A DNA stretch of 64,000 nucleotides from Bacillota bacterium (GTDB lineage Bacteria > Bacillota_A > Clostridia > Christensenellales > Aristaeellaceae), in NCBI GenBank assembly GCA_023421735.1, contig JAEZSP010000087.1, positions 1 through 64,000 on the forward strand, in the 5' to 3' direction. The notes under the pieces were generated by a model. It was not told where the DNA came from, made no database searches, and saw only the letters and a program-made list of their open reading frames with translations. A program made the translations under genes and the position numbers. This document shows, in pieces, positions 20,283-29,500 of the stretch. Each line of letters begins with the position of its first letter. Position 1 is the stretch's first letter.

Positions 20283-21002
20283 TCAGTCGTACTGAATGCA
20301 ATCGAGGATCGCGCCGATTTCTGCGTATCCCGTCGTTTCGTCCACATAGACGCTCTCGTTCGCGCCCTTGTGCGCCACCCGCACGATCAAACAGCCGCGC
20401 GCAGTGGGCAAGTAGCAGCTGAATGTCTGCTGATATTCCTTGACGGGCTGCCCGTTTTCGTCCAGAATCACTTGGCCGTTCTCGTCCTTTTTCTCCTGCC
20501 AGAACGTATACCAATAGGCGCTTCCCGTCCGCCTGCCGCGGGAGAATGCCGTAAGCGCATGGACATCGCCATTGGGGAGCATCGATCCGATCTGTGACTG
20601 GACATTCCGCGCGGTCGCCTGGGCATCGGAATTTTCTCCGTAGAGAAACGCGTAGGCGTAGGCTTCGTCGTGCGGATAGATGTAGATCCCCGTTTCGTTG
20701 CCATCTTCATTGACAGGTTCGACCGTCACCTCAGCGTCGAGCGGCGTAAAATCATACGAGCCGTACAGGTAATACTTCGGCTTGTTCGATGTCCCCTCAT
20801 TGACGACGATGGGATTGACGACGTCTGTTACGACCTTGCCCTTTTTAACCGGAAGGGAATCGTCGCGTGCCTCCTGTATGACAAAGTAGGCTGCAACGCC
20901 GAGCAGAATGGCGCCCAATACCGAAAGAACCACGCCCCATTCCCATTTTTTGAGATACGGCTTCTTGCCTTGGGGCTTTACATAATGCCCGTTTGCGCCC
21001 AC
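20283..21002 (-). CDS. Membrane-anchored protein of unknown function (239 aa)
   Basis: The protein has a basic N-terminus (KPQGKKPYLKKWEW), one membrane helix at about residues 17-38 (GVVLSVLGAILLGVAAYFVI) and an extracellular domain of about 195 residues with many Tyr, Asp and Asn residues. I do not recognise the family. The start is GTG at 21002, behind AGAGGTG; the ATG at 21035 in the same frame falls on the -10 box (TATAAT, minus strand, 21034-21039), which rules it out. It converges with the DUF1622 gene. Confidence 0.7.
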   Translation of the reverse strand: MGANGHYVKPQGKKPYLKKWEWGVVLSVLGAILLGVAAYFVIQEARDDSLPVKKGKVVTDVVNPIVVNEGTSNKPKYYLYGSYDFTPLDAEVTVEPVNEDGNETGIYIYPHDEAYAYAFLYGENSDAQATARNVQSQIGSMLPNGDVHALTAFSRGRRTGSAYWYTFWQEKKDENGQVILDENGQPVKEYQQTFSCYLPTARGCLIVRVAHKGANESVYVDETTGYAEIGAILDCIQYD

Positions 21003-21059
21003 TGAAAACACCTCTTTGCCTTGGATTGATCTCATTATAACATGCACAAAAAGAAAAAA

Positions 21060-21223
21060 CCACCCCTCCGCGCTGATATGCGTCCTCTTCGGCAACCGAT
21101 TCCGGTGGCGTCGCAGACAGCTTGTGCCACCTTGTCGACGGCGATGGACCAGGTTCCCTGTCCAACTTCGGGGATTTTCACACCGTTTGACAGCGTGAAT
21201 GTTTCGTTCAAAATCATATTCAT
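21060..21223 (-). pseudogene. Aldo/keto reductase, N-terminal remnant
   Basis: Translation from 21223 on the minus strand gives MNMILNETFTLSNGVKIPEV followed by GQGTWSIAVDKVAQAVCDA, a clear aldo/keto reductase N-terminus (family pattern LSNGVKIPxLGxGTW). The expected IGYRxIDTA motif is broken: the frame reads GIGC and then needs a shift to reach EEDAYQRGG, which resembles the following family segment. The remaining ~220 residues are absent, and the promoter of the neighbouring gene lies where they should be. I read this as a truncated, frameshifted relic. Confidence 0.6.
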
Positions 21224-21308
21224 TCGCCCGCCTATCTCGACGCAGAGAATCGGATTCCCTTTACTGGCATCAGAATCGGAACGGGTACCTGAAAGGGAGG
21301 CGGTATGG

Positions 21309-21539
21309 ATGCTGACAAGTGAGCAGCTCGTCGCATTTGCGGAAAACGTATTGTGCGTTCTCAATGCGACGGGGGTCATCACGATGAGCCAGTCGGAAGC
21401 GATCAATGACGTTGTGACGGTGGTGCTCGGCGCGCTCTCAACGTTTGGCATCGTCAACAACATGACAGTCGCGGTGCGGCTGCAGCATACCAAAACCATC
21501 GATCACCCGTCATCGGATTTCGAATTGGCATATTCTTGA
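21309..21539 (+). CDS. Small holin-like protein (76 aa)
   Basis: AAAGGGAGG lies 8 nt before the ATG. The protein has the segment VVTVVLGALSTFGIVNNMT, which resembles the second helix and LGIVNDPTT motif of phage holins of the phi LC3 type (PF04531). The C-terminus HPSSDFELAYS loosely recalls the family's DSxxALxY ending. There are no other phage genes here, so it is either a domesticated or relic holin or a chance match. A longer reading frame from 21042 overlaps the aldo/keto reductase relic on the other strand and is not used. Confidence 0.4.
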   Translation: MLTSEQLVAFAENVLCVLNATGVITMSQSEAINDVVTVVLGALSTFGIVNNMTVAVRLQHTKTIDHPSSDFELAYS

Positions 21540-21563
21540 ATGATGGGCGTTCTGAAAACGCAG

Positions 21564-21587
21564 AAAAGCACCTAAATTAGGTGCTTT
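21564..21587. terminator. Terminator between holin-like ORF and tRNA-Leu
   Basis: AAAAGCACCTA-AAT-TAGGTGCTTTT is an 11-bp perfect stem with T/A tracts on both sides. It can end the holin-like ORF on the plus strand and the tRNA transcript on the minus strand. Confidence 0.8.
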
Positions 21588-21598
21588 TCACTTGAATT

Positions 21599-21684
21599 TG
21601 GTGCCGGCGGTGGGACTTGAACCCACACGGTATCGCTACCAACGGATTTTGAGTCCGTCACGTCTGCCATTCCATCACACCGGC
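21599..21684 (-). tRNA. tRNA-Leu (anticodon CAA)
   Basis: The minus strand folds as a class II tRNA of 86 nt with encoded CCA. The acceptor stem is GCCGGTG/CGCCGGC, the anticodon stem ACGGA/TCCGT encloses CTCAAAA giving anticodon CAA, a variable arm follows, and the T-arm is GTGGG-TTCAAGT-CCCAC. It decodes UUG. Confidence 0.95.
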
Positions 21685-21728
21685 GTGCTCAAATATTATA
21701 ACGCATATCGATAGGTAAAATCAACCCC

Positions 21729-21757
21729 TTTGCAAAAATTCATTTATCGTGTATAAT
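21729..21757 (+). promoter_or_regulatory. Promoter of the sigma/anti-sigma operon
   Basis: TTTGCA and TATAAT are separated by 17 nt and lie 23 nt upstream of the sigma factor ATG. Confidence 0.6.
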
Positions 21758-21779
21758 GATTTCGTTTGGAGGTGTGTGC

Positions 21780-22361
21780 ATGCTCAGTGTCATGGATCGC
21801 GAAAGGGAGGAGCAGTTAATCGCCCGTGCGGCGTCGGGAGACGGCGTTGCATTTTCGGATCTGATGGCGATGCATGAAAGTCGCATGTTTGCGGTCGCTC
21901 TGCGCATGTGCGCAAATCGCGAGGATGCACAGGATTGCTTGCAGGATGCCATGATCCGCATCTATCGCTCCATTTCCGGGTTCCAGGCAAAATCTTCATT
22001 TTCGACTTGGGTGTACCGCATCACGATGAATACCTGCCTTGACGAGCTTCGAAGGCGCAAGGTGCGCGGGGCAGCTTCGCTCGATACGCTGCTCGATGGC
22101 GGCTGGTCGCCGTCCGACGAGGAGGATGTGCCGGAGAAATACGCCATCCAGTCAGAACAGCGGCGCACGCTCGATCAGGCGATTGCGGAACTTCCGGAGG
22201 ACATGCGCTCTGCCATCGTCCTGCGCGACATACAGGGATTTTCCTATGACGAGATCGCGGAAATGCTGACTGTGAACATCGGTACGGTAAAATCGCGCAT
22301 TAGTCGCGGACGCGAACGTCTTCGGCATATTTTAAAGGATCATATGGAACTTTTTGAATAG
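21780..22361 (+). CDS. RNA polymerase sigma factor, ECF (sigma-W-like) family
   Basis: A 193-residue ECF sigma factor. Region 2 (residues 25-92) contains the helix NREDAQDCLQDAMIRIYR and the -10-recognising FQAKSSFSTWVYRITMN. Region 4 (residues 130-185) contains RSAIVLRDIQGFSYDEIAEM and GTVKSRISRGRERLRHIL. The ATG at 21780 follows TTTGGAGG. It is followed 44 nt downstream by a zinc-finger anti-sigma factor, the usual arrangement for an envelope-stress module. Confidence 0.93.
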   Translation: MLSVMDREREEQLIARAASGDGVAFSDLMAMHESRMFAVALRMCANREDAQDCLQDAMIRIYRSISGFQAKSSFSTWVYRITMNTCLDELRRRKVRGAASLDTLLDGGWSPSDEEDVPEKYAIQSEQRRTLDQAIAELPEDMRSAIVLRDIQGFSYDEIAEMLTVNIGTVKSRISRGRERLRHILKDHMELFE

Positions 22362-22405
22362 CCCGGCGTCTAAATTTCGAAAGCTTGAGACAGAGGTGAT
22401 TGCGC

Positions 22406-23122
22406 GTGAAATGCGATGAATGGATGGGCATGCTGGACGCGTTCGTCGACGGGGAACTTGGCGGCGACGCGCGGGAAGGCATCCTTCAGCATGCGCGCGC
22501 ATGCGAAAAATGCGCGCTCGAGTTGAAGCGCGCCGAGAAACTGAAACAGATGCTTGCGGGGCTTGATGATGGCGTGCGGGTGCCGCTCGCGGCCCAGGCG
22601 GCTTGGCGCAATGCAGTGAAGGCCGAAGCGCGAAAGAAGCGCGCGCGCGGAATCTACCGTGTGGCGGGCGCAGTTGCGGCGGCGTGCGTGGTACTCGTCG
22701 GCGTGGCTGCGGGTTTGAACCTCTTCGGTTCGTCAACGACCCATGACCCGGTGGGAAATTTAGCGGGTCAATCTTCGGACGCGGCATCGTTTGCGTTTGT
22801 GGAACCCGATGGAAACGAGAATGCCCAGACGCTTAAAATGATGCCAAGTGCATCTGAGCCCGTGGAGCGGACTTCGACCGTACGCATTTCGGCGGACGAT
22901 ATCGCCGCAGCGGTCGATACGGTCAATTCGCTGGTTGACGAGTTCAATGGCTCCGTCGACGATCGCTCTGTCAGCGCATCCACCGCCTACATGACGGCCT
23001 CCATTCCCGCCGGGGAATATGATGCGTTCATCGATTCGCTGTCCTACGCGGGCAAGGTCGATGTCATGCAGGAAAGCGATGCCGATGACGATATGGTCTC
23101 GGTTTCGATTACGATTCAGTAA
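22406..23122 (+). CDS. Anti-sigma factor with zinc-finger and extracellular DUF4349-like domain
   Basis: The N-terminus carries the ZAS motif HARACEKC (His-x3-Cys-x2-Cys, residues 28-35) with an early Cys in MKCDEW, as in RsiW-type anti-sigma factors that hold their ECF sigma in the cytoplasm. A membrane helix spans about residues 83-104 (VAGAVAAACVVLVGVAAGLNLF). The outer region (140-238) resembles DUF4349 (TASIPAGEYDAFIDSL). Start GTG at 22406, behind AGAGGTG; a TTG at 22400 is possible. It is predicted to release the sigma factor upon envelope stress through regulated proteolysis. Confidence 0.85.
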   Translation: MKCDEWMGMLDAFVDGELGGDAREGILQHARACEKCALELKRAEKLKQMLAGLDDGVRVPLAAQAAWRNAVKAEARKKRARGIYRVAGAVAAACVVLVGVAAGLNLFGSSTTHDPVGNLAGQSSDAASFAFVEPDGNENAQTLKMMPSASEPVERTSTVRISADDIAAAVDTVNSLVDEFNGSVDDRSVSASTAYMTASIPAGEYDAFIDSLSYAGKVDVMQESDADDDMVSVSITIQ

Positions 23123-23136
23123 AATAGGCAAAACTA

Positions 23137-23178
23137 GGCGCGATTGACTGGAATTTCCAGTAATCGCGTCTATTTTTT
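23137..23178 (+). terminator. Terminator of the sigma/anti-sigma operon
   Basis: GGCGCGATTGACTGGAA pairs with TTCCAGTAATCGCGTC across a tiny loop, then TATTTTTT. Confidence 0.85.
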
Positions 23179-23248
23179 ACTTTTTACAGTGCATTTTAGA
23201 CATATATTTGTTTTATACTATCCTTGCAAATAAACGCGGGGGGGACTT

Positions 23249-23800
23249 TTGTTGAAGACGAAAAGCCATCTCTTGCTCGGGCAATACATCGTGCGGGGCA
23301 TCGGATCAAGCATCCGCTGGGCGCAGCGCTGGGCATTTGTGTTCGGCTGTGTCGAACCGGATTATAACTATCTCACTTACCTGCGCGGCTCGATTTCAAA
23401 CCGCATGTTTTCCGGACATACGTTTGAAAGCACGGCCGAATATATCAGCGAGGCAATCATGCGGCTCGAAACGCGCGGTCATTTTCGCTATCGGGACTAT
23501 TACCGCCTCGGGAAACTCATTCACTATGTGGTCGACGCGTTCACCTACGCGCACAATAAGAATTTTCCCGGTTCCCTGCCGGATCATCGCAGCTACGAAA
23601 TGGAACTCAAGGAGCAGTTTGCCGAGTTTCTCTCAAAGCGAAAGGCGAATGCCGTGTCTTCCATGAAGCCGCTGTACGAGGCGCTCGTCGACGAACATGC
23701 GCGCTATATGAAGATGCCCGCCTCGAAGCAGAAAGACATGAACTTCGTCGAGCAGGTCGCTTGCATGCTGTTTTCGCAACTGACCCCAAACATCGCATAA
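23249..23800 (+). CDS. Zinc-dependent phospholipase C-like protein
   Basis: A 183-residue protein of the zinc-dependent phospholipase C superfamily (PF00882). Candidate metal ligands include H7 in KSHLLLG, D38 in VEPDYN, H57 in FSGHTF, and His/Asp in GKLIHYVVDAFTYAHN. It lacks a signal peptide, so unlike secreted bacterial PLCs it should be cytoplasmic; such short clostridial members have no proven activity. The start is TTG at 23249 (or the adjacent TTG at 23252) behind GGGGGGGA. Confidence 0.8.
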   Translation: MLKTKSHLLLGQYIVRGIGSSIRWAQRWAFVFGCVEPDYNYLTYLRGSISNRMFSGHTFESTAEYISEAIMRLETRGHFRYRDYYRLGKLIHYVVDAFTYAHNKNFPGSLPDHRSYEMELKEQFAEFLSKRKANAVSSMKPLYEALVDEHARYMKMPASKQKDMNFVEQVACMLFSQLTPNIA

Positions 23801-23803
23801 GGG

Positions 23804-23834
23804 AAAACCGGATCGTGCACCGATCCGGTTTTCT
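23804..23834 (+). terminator. Terminator of the phospholipase-like gene
   Basis: AAAACCGGATCG-TGCAC-CGATCCGGTTTT is a perfect 12-bp stem ending in a T-run. Confidence 0.88.
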
Positions 23835-23915
23835 GTTATAATGAAACAAAGCAACGGCGGTCAAGCGCGGCTTGGCCGCTTTCGTGTATCATTGTGCGTG
23901 CGGGGAGGTGGGAAG

Positions 23916-24818
23916 ATGTTGCCGGAGGCAGTCGAAGCAATCGGTCGGGCGCAGGCACTCATTGAGGCAAATCTCACAGAGGAAATCACGATGAAGCAGC
24001 TTGCAAACGCTGCGGGGTATTCCGTCTGGCATACCGCGCGGATGTTCCGCGAACTGACGGGTAAATCGCCCTTCGAGTACATTCGGGCACGGCGCCTGTC
24101 CCATGCGGCGCTCCGTCTGCGGGACGGCAAAGAGCGGGTGATTGATGTGGCGCTCGCGTTCACATTTGACTCAAACGAGGGCTTCACGCGCGCGTTTACG
24201 CGGGCATTTGGCGTGTCCCCGGGCGCGTATGCGCGCATCGCGCCGCCGATTTACCTGTTTCTGCCGGAGAACGTCGTCCAATCCTACCGCGCAATGAACC
24301 GAGAGGATGTGACCAACATGGAATTTGATGCCAAGAGAACGATCTTTGCACAGGTGATCGAGCGCCCCGCGCGCCGGCTCCTTCTCAAGCGCGGGCTAAA
24401 AGCGACCCACTACTTTGAATACTGCGAGGAAGGCAACTGCGACGTTTGGGGCGTTTTGTGCAGCGCAAAGGAAGCGATCTATGAACCCTGCGGGCTCTGG
24501 CTTCCGCAGCACTTGATGACCGAAGGCACGTCGCACTACGTGCAGGGTGTCGAGGTTCCTACGGACTATGCCAAGACGCCGCCCGCCGGGTTTGAGGTGA
24601 TCGATCTCCCGCCCGCGACGTACATGGTGTTCCAAGGTGAACCGTATGCGGACGACGAGATGTTTGGCGCCGCAGTACAGGAGGTTTGGAAGCACCTCGA
24701 GACATTCGATCCCAAGGTCTACGGCTACGCGTGGGACCCTGAAGCAGCGCCGCGCTTCCAACTCGCGCCGATGGGCTATCGCGGCTATATCGAGGCGCGC
24801 CCCGTAAAGCGCGTGTAA
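23916..24818 (+). CDS. AraC family regulator with GyrI-like effector domain
   Basis: Residues 5-100 hold two helix-turn-helix motifs of the AraC type (ITMKQLANAAGYSVWHTARMF; VIDVALAFTFDSNEGFTRAF). Residues 135-300 resemble the GyrI-like/effector-binding domain seen in Rob/SoxS-like or BmrR-like regulators (...LPPATYMVFQGEPY). Such proteins sense small amphipathic molecules and switch efflux or metabolic genes. The ATG at 23916 follows GGGAGGTGGGAAG. No obvious target gene is adjacent. Confidence 0.88.
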   Translation: MLPEAVEAIGRAQALIEANLTEEITMKQLANAAGYSVWHTARMFRELTGKSPFEYIRARRLSHAALRLRDGKERVIDVALAFTFDSNEGFTRAFTRAFGVSPGAYARIAPPIYLFLPENVVQSYRAMNREDVTNMEFDAKRTIFAQVIERPARRLLLKRGLKATHYFEYCEEGNCDVWGVLCSAKEAIYEPCGLWLPQHLMTEGTSHYVQGVEVPTDYAKTPPAGFEVIDLPPATYMVFQGEPYADDEMFGAAVQEVWKHLETFDPKVYGYAWDPEAAPRFQLAPMGYRGYIEARPVKRV

Positions 24819-24830
24819 TCAGGAAGAATA

Positions 24831-24867
24831 AAAAGGATGCGCCCCCAAACGGGACGCATCCCATTTT
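24831..24867. terminator. Bidirectional terminator between convergent genes
   Basis: AAAAAGGATGCG ... CGCATCCCATTTTA: a 7-bp stem GGATGCG/CGCATCC with A and T tracts on both sides, between the AraC gene (plus) and the isomerase gene (minus). Confidence 0.75.
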
Positions 24868-24873
24868 ATGCCC

Positions 24874-25836
24874 TTATGCCCACCACATCTGCCCGAAATC
24901 CTCGAACATCATGACGTCCTTGAGCATCGCGATTGCCTTTTCAAGTCCCTCCGCCGGGCTCATGAGGCTGTCCTCGTGCTCGATGGAAATGCATCCGTCG
25001 TAGCCGACCATCCTGAGCGCGGACATCATGTCCTTCCACGTCTGGTGCGCGTGACCATAACCCACCGAGCGGAACACCCACGCGCGGTTGATCTCGTCGC
25101 CGTAGGGCTTGGTGTCTAAAACGCCGATCTTCGCGGTGTTGATCTCATCGACCTTTGTGTCCTTCGCGTGGAAGTAGTAAATGGCGTCGCCCAGATAGCG
25201 GATCGCCGCGACCGGATCAATGCCCTGCCAGAACAGGTGCGAGGGATCGAAGTTCGCGCCGATCGTGTCGCCTACGGCGGCGCGGATGCGCATCATGGTC
25301 TCGGGATTGTAGACGCAGAAGCCTGGATGCATTTCAAACGCGACCCGCACGCCGTGCGCCTTGCAGAATTCCGCTTCCTTCTTCCAGTAGGGAATGAGCA
25401 CCTCGTCCCACTGGTATTTCAGGATCGCGGTATAGTCGTCCGGCCACGGGCATGTGACCCAGTTGGGAGTCTTGTCCTCCGGCGATCCGCCGGGGCAGCC
25501 GGAGAAGGTCACGACCGTCTTGACATTCAGCTTCTCCGCCAGGAGAACCGCAGCTTCAAAATCATCATGGAACTGCTTCGCAACCGCCTTGTCCGGATGC
25601 ACGGGGTTCCCGTGGGTGGAGAGCGCGGCGATCTCGAGATTGTACTTTTCAAGGGTCTTTTTCAGGCCTTCGATCTTCGCCGGGTCCTTCAAAAACGCGG
25701 CCGCATCGACGTGCGCCTTTCCGGGGTATCCGCCGCAGCCGATTTCAACTGCCTGTACGCCCTGCGCGGCAAGGTATTTGCACGCATCGTCAAACGACCT
25801 GTCCTGCAAAAGCACGGCAAAAACGCTGAGTTTCAT
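24874..25836 (-). CDS. Sugar phosphate isomerase/epimerase (xylose isomerase-like TIM barrel)
   Basis: A 320-residue AP-endonuclease-2-type TIM barrel. Landmarks: VEIGCGGYPGK near residue 30, ALSTHGNPVHP near 70, TFSGCPGGSPED near 110, metal ligands in FEMHPGF (Glu, His), GANFDPSHLFWQG (Asp, His), YYFHAKD and SIEHED. This set is the usual divalent-metal site of sugar epimerases and inosose or hydroxypyruvate isomerases. The substrate cannot be predicted, and it stands alone. The ATG at 25836 follows AGAGGAGG. Confidence 0.88.
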   Translation of the reverse strand: MKLSVFAVLLQDRSFDDACKYLAAQGVQAVEIGCGGYPGKAHVDAAAFLKDPAKIEGLKKTLEKYNLEIAALSTHGNPVHPDKAVAKQFHDDFEAAVLLAEKLNVKTVVTFSGCPGGSPEDKTPNWVTCPWPDDYTAILKYQWDEVLIPYWKKEAEFCKAHGVRVAFEMHPGFCVYNPETMMRIRAAVGDTIGANFDPSHLFWQGIDPVAAIRYLGDAIYYFHAKDTKVDEINTAKIGVLDTKPYGDEINRAWVFRSVGYGHAHQTWKDMMSALRMVGYDGCISIEHEDSLMSPAEGLEKAIAMLKDVMMFEDFGQMWWA

Positions 25837-25909
25837 GATTTGATCCTCCTCTAAATTGGTAAGAAATACGCTGCGCTCATTATACATCAACAAGCGGGGG
25901 GAATCAAGC

Positions 25910-25939
25910 TTGACAAAGCGCCTGTTGTGCTGCTAAAAT
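25910..25939 (+). promoter_or_regulatory. Promoter of pth-mfd
   Basis: TTGACA and TAAAAT are separated by 18 nt, about 33 nt upstream of the pth start. Confidence 0.7.
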
Positions 25940-25971
25940 GAAATGATCGATTTTTACGGATGGTGAAGCGG

Positions 25972-26553
25972 ATGTACGTCGTCGTTGGACTTGGGAACCC
26001 GGGGAAAAAGTATGAGCACACGCGGCATAACGTGGGCTTTGACGTCGTGGACATCCTTTCTCAGAAGCACCATATCCTCATGGGGAAGCGCCATGGAAAG
26101 GCCATTACGGGCGAGGGGACGATCGGCGGCAATCGGGTTGCGCTGTGCCTTCCGCAGACGTTTATGAACCTCTCGGGCGAGAGCGTTGTGCAGCTCATCA
26201 GCTGGTATAAACCCCAATCCGATCAGTTGATCGTGGTCTATGACGACGTCGATCTCCCAGAAGGGAAGATACGCTTTCGCACCTCCGGCAGTGCGGGCAC
26301 ACACAATGGCATGCGCAACATCATATACCTTCTCGGAAGGGACGACTTTCCGCGCGTGCGCGTGGGCATCGGCCGTCCGCCGGCGTACATGGACCTCAAG
26401 GATTATGTGCTCATGGGCTACGATACGAAAGAGCTTCGCCAATCGATGTTTGATTCGTACATGCTCGCGGCCGATATCGTGACCGAATATATCAGATCGG
26501 GCGCGGATGGTGCCCGAAAACTCATCTCCGCAGCAGGGACAAAAGGAGAGTAA
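25972..26553 (+). CDS. pth: Peptidyl-tRNA hydrolase
   Basis: Pth cleaves peptidyl-tRNA released from stalled ribosomes. The N-terminus VVGLGNPGKKYEHTRHNVGF holds the catalytic His (HN in TRHNVGF), and LPQTFMNLSGESV and YDDVDLPEGKIRFR are conserved. The ATG at 25972 is preferred; one at 25960 adds four residues and has no Shine-Dalgarno. The 193-residue length is normal. Pairing with mfd one nt downstream is typical of Firmicutes. Confidence 0.95.
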   Translation: MYVVVGLGNPGKKYEHTRHNVGFDVVDILSQKHHILMGKRHGKAITGEGTIGGNRVALCLPQTFMNLSGESVVQLISWYKPQSDQLIVVYDDVDLPEGKIRFRTSGSAGTHNGMRNIIYLLGRDDFPRVRVGIGRPPAYMDLKDYVLMGYDTKELRQSMFDSYMLAADIVTEYIRSGADGARKLISAAGTKGE

Positions 26554-26554
26554 A

Positions 26555-29500
26555 ATGCTGTCAGACGACAAATTCGCTTGTCTTTTTACACCTCTGGACG
26601 AACTGACCGAATTTACAGCCCTGACGGGCGCTCTTGTGCGCGGCGGCGTGTACGCGGCTTACGGACCGGATGACAGCCAGCGCTCACATATCCTCTCAGC
26701 CCTCTGTCGCAAGACGGGGCGTCCCCTTCTCATTCTGACGCCCACCGACATGAACGCGCAAAAAACCACCGAGGACATGAACGCGCTCCTCGGCGGCGGC
26801 TGCATGTTCCTGCCTGCGCGGGATATTTCGTTTTTAAAGACAGCGGCTGCGAGCCGCGAGCTTTCCATGCGCCGCATTGAGGCGCTTGGCGAGGCGGCAA
26901 CGGGCGCACTCAAGGCGCTCGTGGTTCCGGTGGACGCCATGGCGCATAGGCTCATGCCCAAAAAGCGCTTCCAGGAGCGCATCCTTTCGCTCGACGAGTC
27001 CATGCGCATGCAGCCGGGCGAAATGATCGAGCGCCTCGTGGATGCGGGCTATGAGCGCGTGCAGCTTGTGGAAGGCCGCGGACAATGCGCCCTGCGTGGC
27101 GGCATACTCGATGTTTACCCCGTTGGGGAGCCGAATGCCCTTCGCGTGGAGTTTTTCGACGACGAGATCGACTCCATCCGCTCCTTTGACGTCATGACGC
27201 AACGGTCGATCGCGCGCATGAAATCCGCGCGCATCTATCCCGCCGACGAGATGCTGCCCACCGGCGATGAGTGCATCAAGGCTGCGCACGAACTGGGTCG
27301 TATGCTGCGCGCGCGCGGAACCGCGCTCGAGACGGAGGACCGACAAAAGCAGATCGAGCGCGAATTCGACCTGACGCCCGTCGAGGACTTTTTGCAGCTC
27401 GCCTATGAGCATACGGAGGATGACGAGCTGCCTGAATTCGGCGCGCTTGCCATCAAACAGCCCAAGAAAAAAGAACCTCCGAAAAAGTCGGTCGCCGAAC
27501 GCATCCTGCCGCCCAGGAGCACATTGGAACGCAATTTCCGTGAAACGCTCGACGCGCTTGAAACGGGGCGGCGCTCCGAGGGCTTTGATGCGCTTGTCCC
27601 GGTGCTCTTGAAGTACGCAGACACGGCGGCAGATTACCTTGATGATCCCATTATCGTGTTTGATCAGCCCGAACGGCTGCGCGAGCGCTGTGAAAATCGT
27701 GCGCTCGAGTTCCGCGAACAGTATGTCGCGGCGCTTGAGCGCGACGAGGCGCTCCCGGCGCAGGGCGAACTTTTGCTTTCCTATGATGAACTGCTCGCGC
27801 GCTTTTCGGAAACGACAACGCTCATCATGGATCCGTTTCTGCGCACCGAGAAGGATTTCAAGCCGCAGGGACTGTTTCAGTTCGAATGTCGCAATGCCAC
27901 CGGTTACCAGACAAACGTGAAGGAACTTGCGGGCGACCTGAAGCGCATGTCCGCCGACGGCTGGAAAATTGCGCTGCTTGCGGGCGGCATGGCGCGCGGG
28001 CAGCGGCTCGAGAGTGCGCTTATCGGCTTCGGGGTAACGGCGCGCTATTCGGAGGAGATTCCGGATGCGCTCGTTTCGGGCACGCCGATGATCTTCCCGC
28101 TCGGCATCGGGCGAGGCTTTCTCTATCCCAAGATTAAGCTCATGGTGGTATCGGAGTCGGACGTCTACGGCCTATCCCGCCAGAAATCGCGCGCGCGCGC
28201 CAAGACGGGGGAGAAGCTCGCCGCGTTTACCGAGCTCAAGATCGGCGATTACGTCGTCCACGAAAACCACGGCATCGGCCAGTATATGGGCACGATCCGG
28301 CTCGCGAGCGAGGGCACCTATCGCGATTTCCTGCACATCCGCTATCAGGGGACCGATAAGCTCTACGTCCCGACCGATCAACTCGATCGGGTGCAGAAAT
28401 ACATCGGTTCGGAGGGAGAGGCGCCCAAACTCAACAAGCTTTCGGGCGGCGAATGGCAAAGGCAGAAGGCCAAGGTTAAAAATTCCATTCGTGAGATCGC
28501 CGGCGAGCTGTTAAAGCTCTATGCCCATCGCGAGGCGACAGCAGGCCATCCCTTCGATCCGGATACACCTTGGCAACGCGAGTTTGAAGACAGTTTCCCC
28601 TTTGAGGAGACGCCCGATCAGCTCACCGCCATCCAGGAAATCAAGCGCGACATGGAAAAGCCGAAGATCATGGACCGGCTTCTGTGCGGCGATGTCGGCT
28701 ATGGAAAGACCGAGGTCGCGCTGCGCGCAATCTTCAAGGCCGTCATGAGCGGCAAGCAGGCGGCGCTTCTTGCGCCGACGACCATCCTCGTTCAACAGCA
28801 CTATGCGACCATGATGAACCGCTTTCATGGCTTCCCGGTTAAAATCGAGACGCTTTCGCGCTTCAAGACAGCGGCGGAACAGAAAAAGGTCATCAACGAC
28901 CTCAAAAGTGGCGAACTTGACGTCGTGATCGGCACGCATCGCCTGCTCGCCAAGGACGTTGGCTTTAAGGATCTGGGGCTCCTCGTCGTCGATGAGGAAC
29001 AACGCTTCGGCGTGTCGCATAAGGAGTCCATTAAAAAGCTCAAGCAAACGGTGGACGTTTTAACGCTCACCGCAACACCCATTCCGAGGACGCTTCACAT
29101 GTCCATGGTCGGCATTCGCGACATGAGCCTTCTCCAGTCTCCACCCGAGGAGCGGTATCCCGTGCAGACCTATGTCGTCGAGTATTCGGATGGTCTCGTG
29201 CGCGATGCGATCCTGCGCGAGCTTTCGCGCGGCGGACAGGTATACGTGCTCTATAACCGCGTGCAAACCATTGAGATCATGTACGCAAGGCTTAAAAAGC
29301 TCGTTCCGGAGGCGCGCATCGCAGTCGGCCATGGGCAGATGCGCGAACATGCGCTCGAAGACGTCATGCTCGATTTCTATGAGGGCAAGTTCGACGTGCT
29401 TCTCTGCACGACCATCATCGAGGCGGGCCTCGACGTGCCGCGCGCCAATACGCTCATCGTCTGCGATGCGGATCGCTTTGGTCTTTCGCAGCTTTATCAG

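Noticed and set aside
21042..21308. N-terminal extension of the holin-like ORF
   Set aside because: The first 89 codons are antisense to the aldo/keto reductase relic and have no start signal; AAAGGGAGG supports the ATG at 21309.
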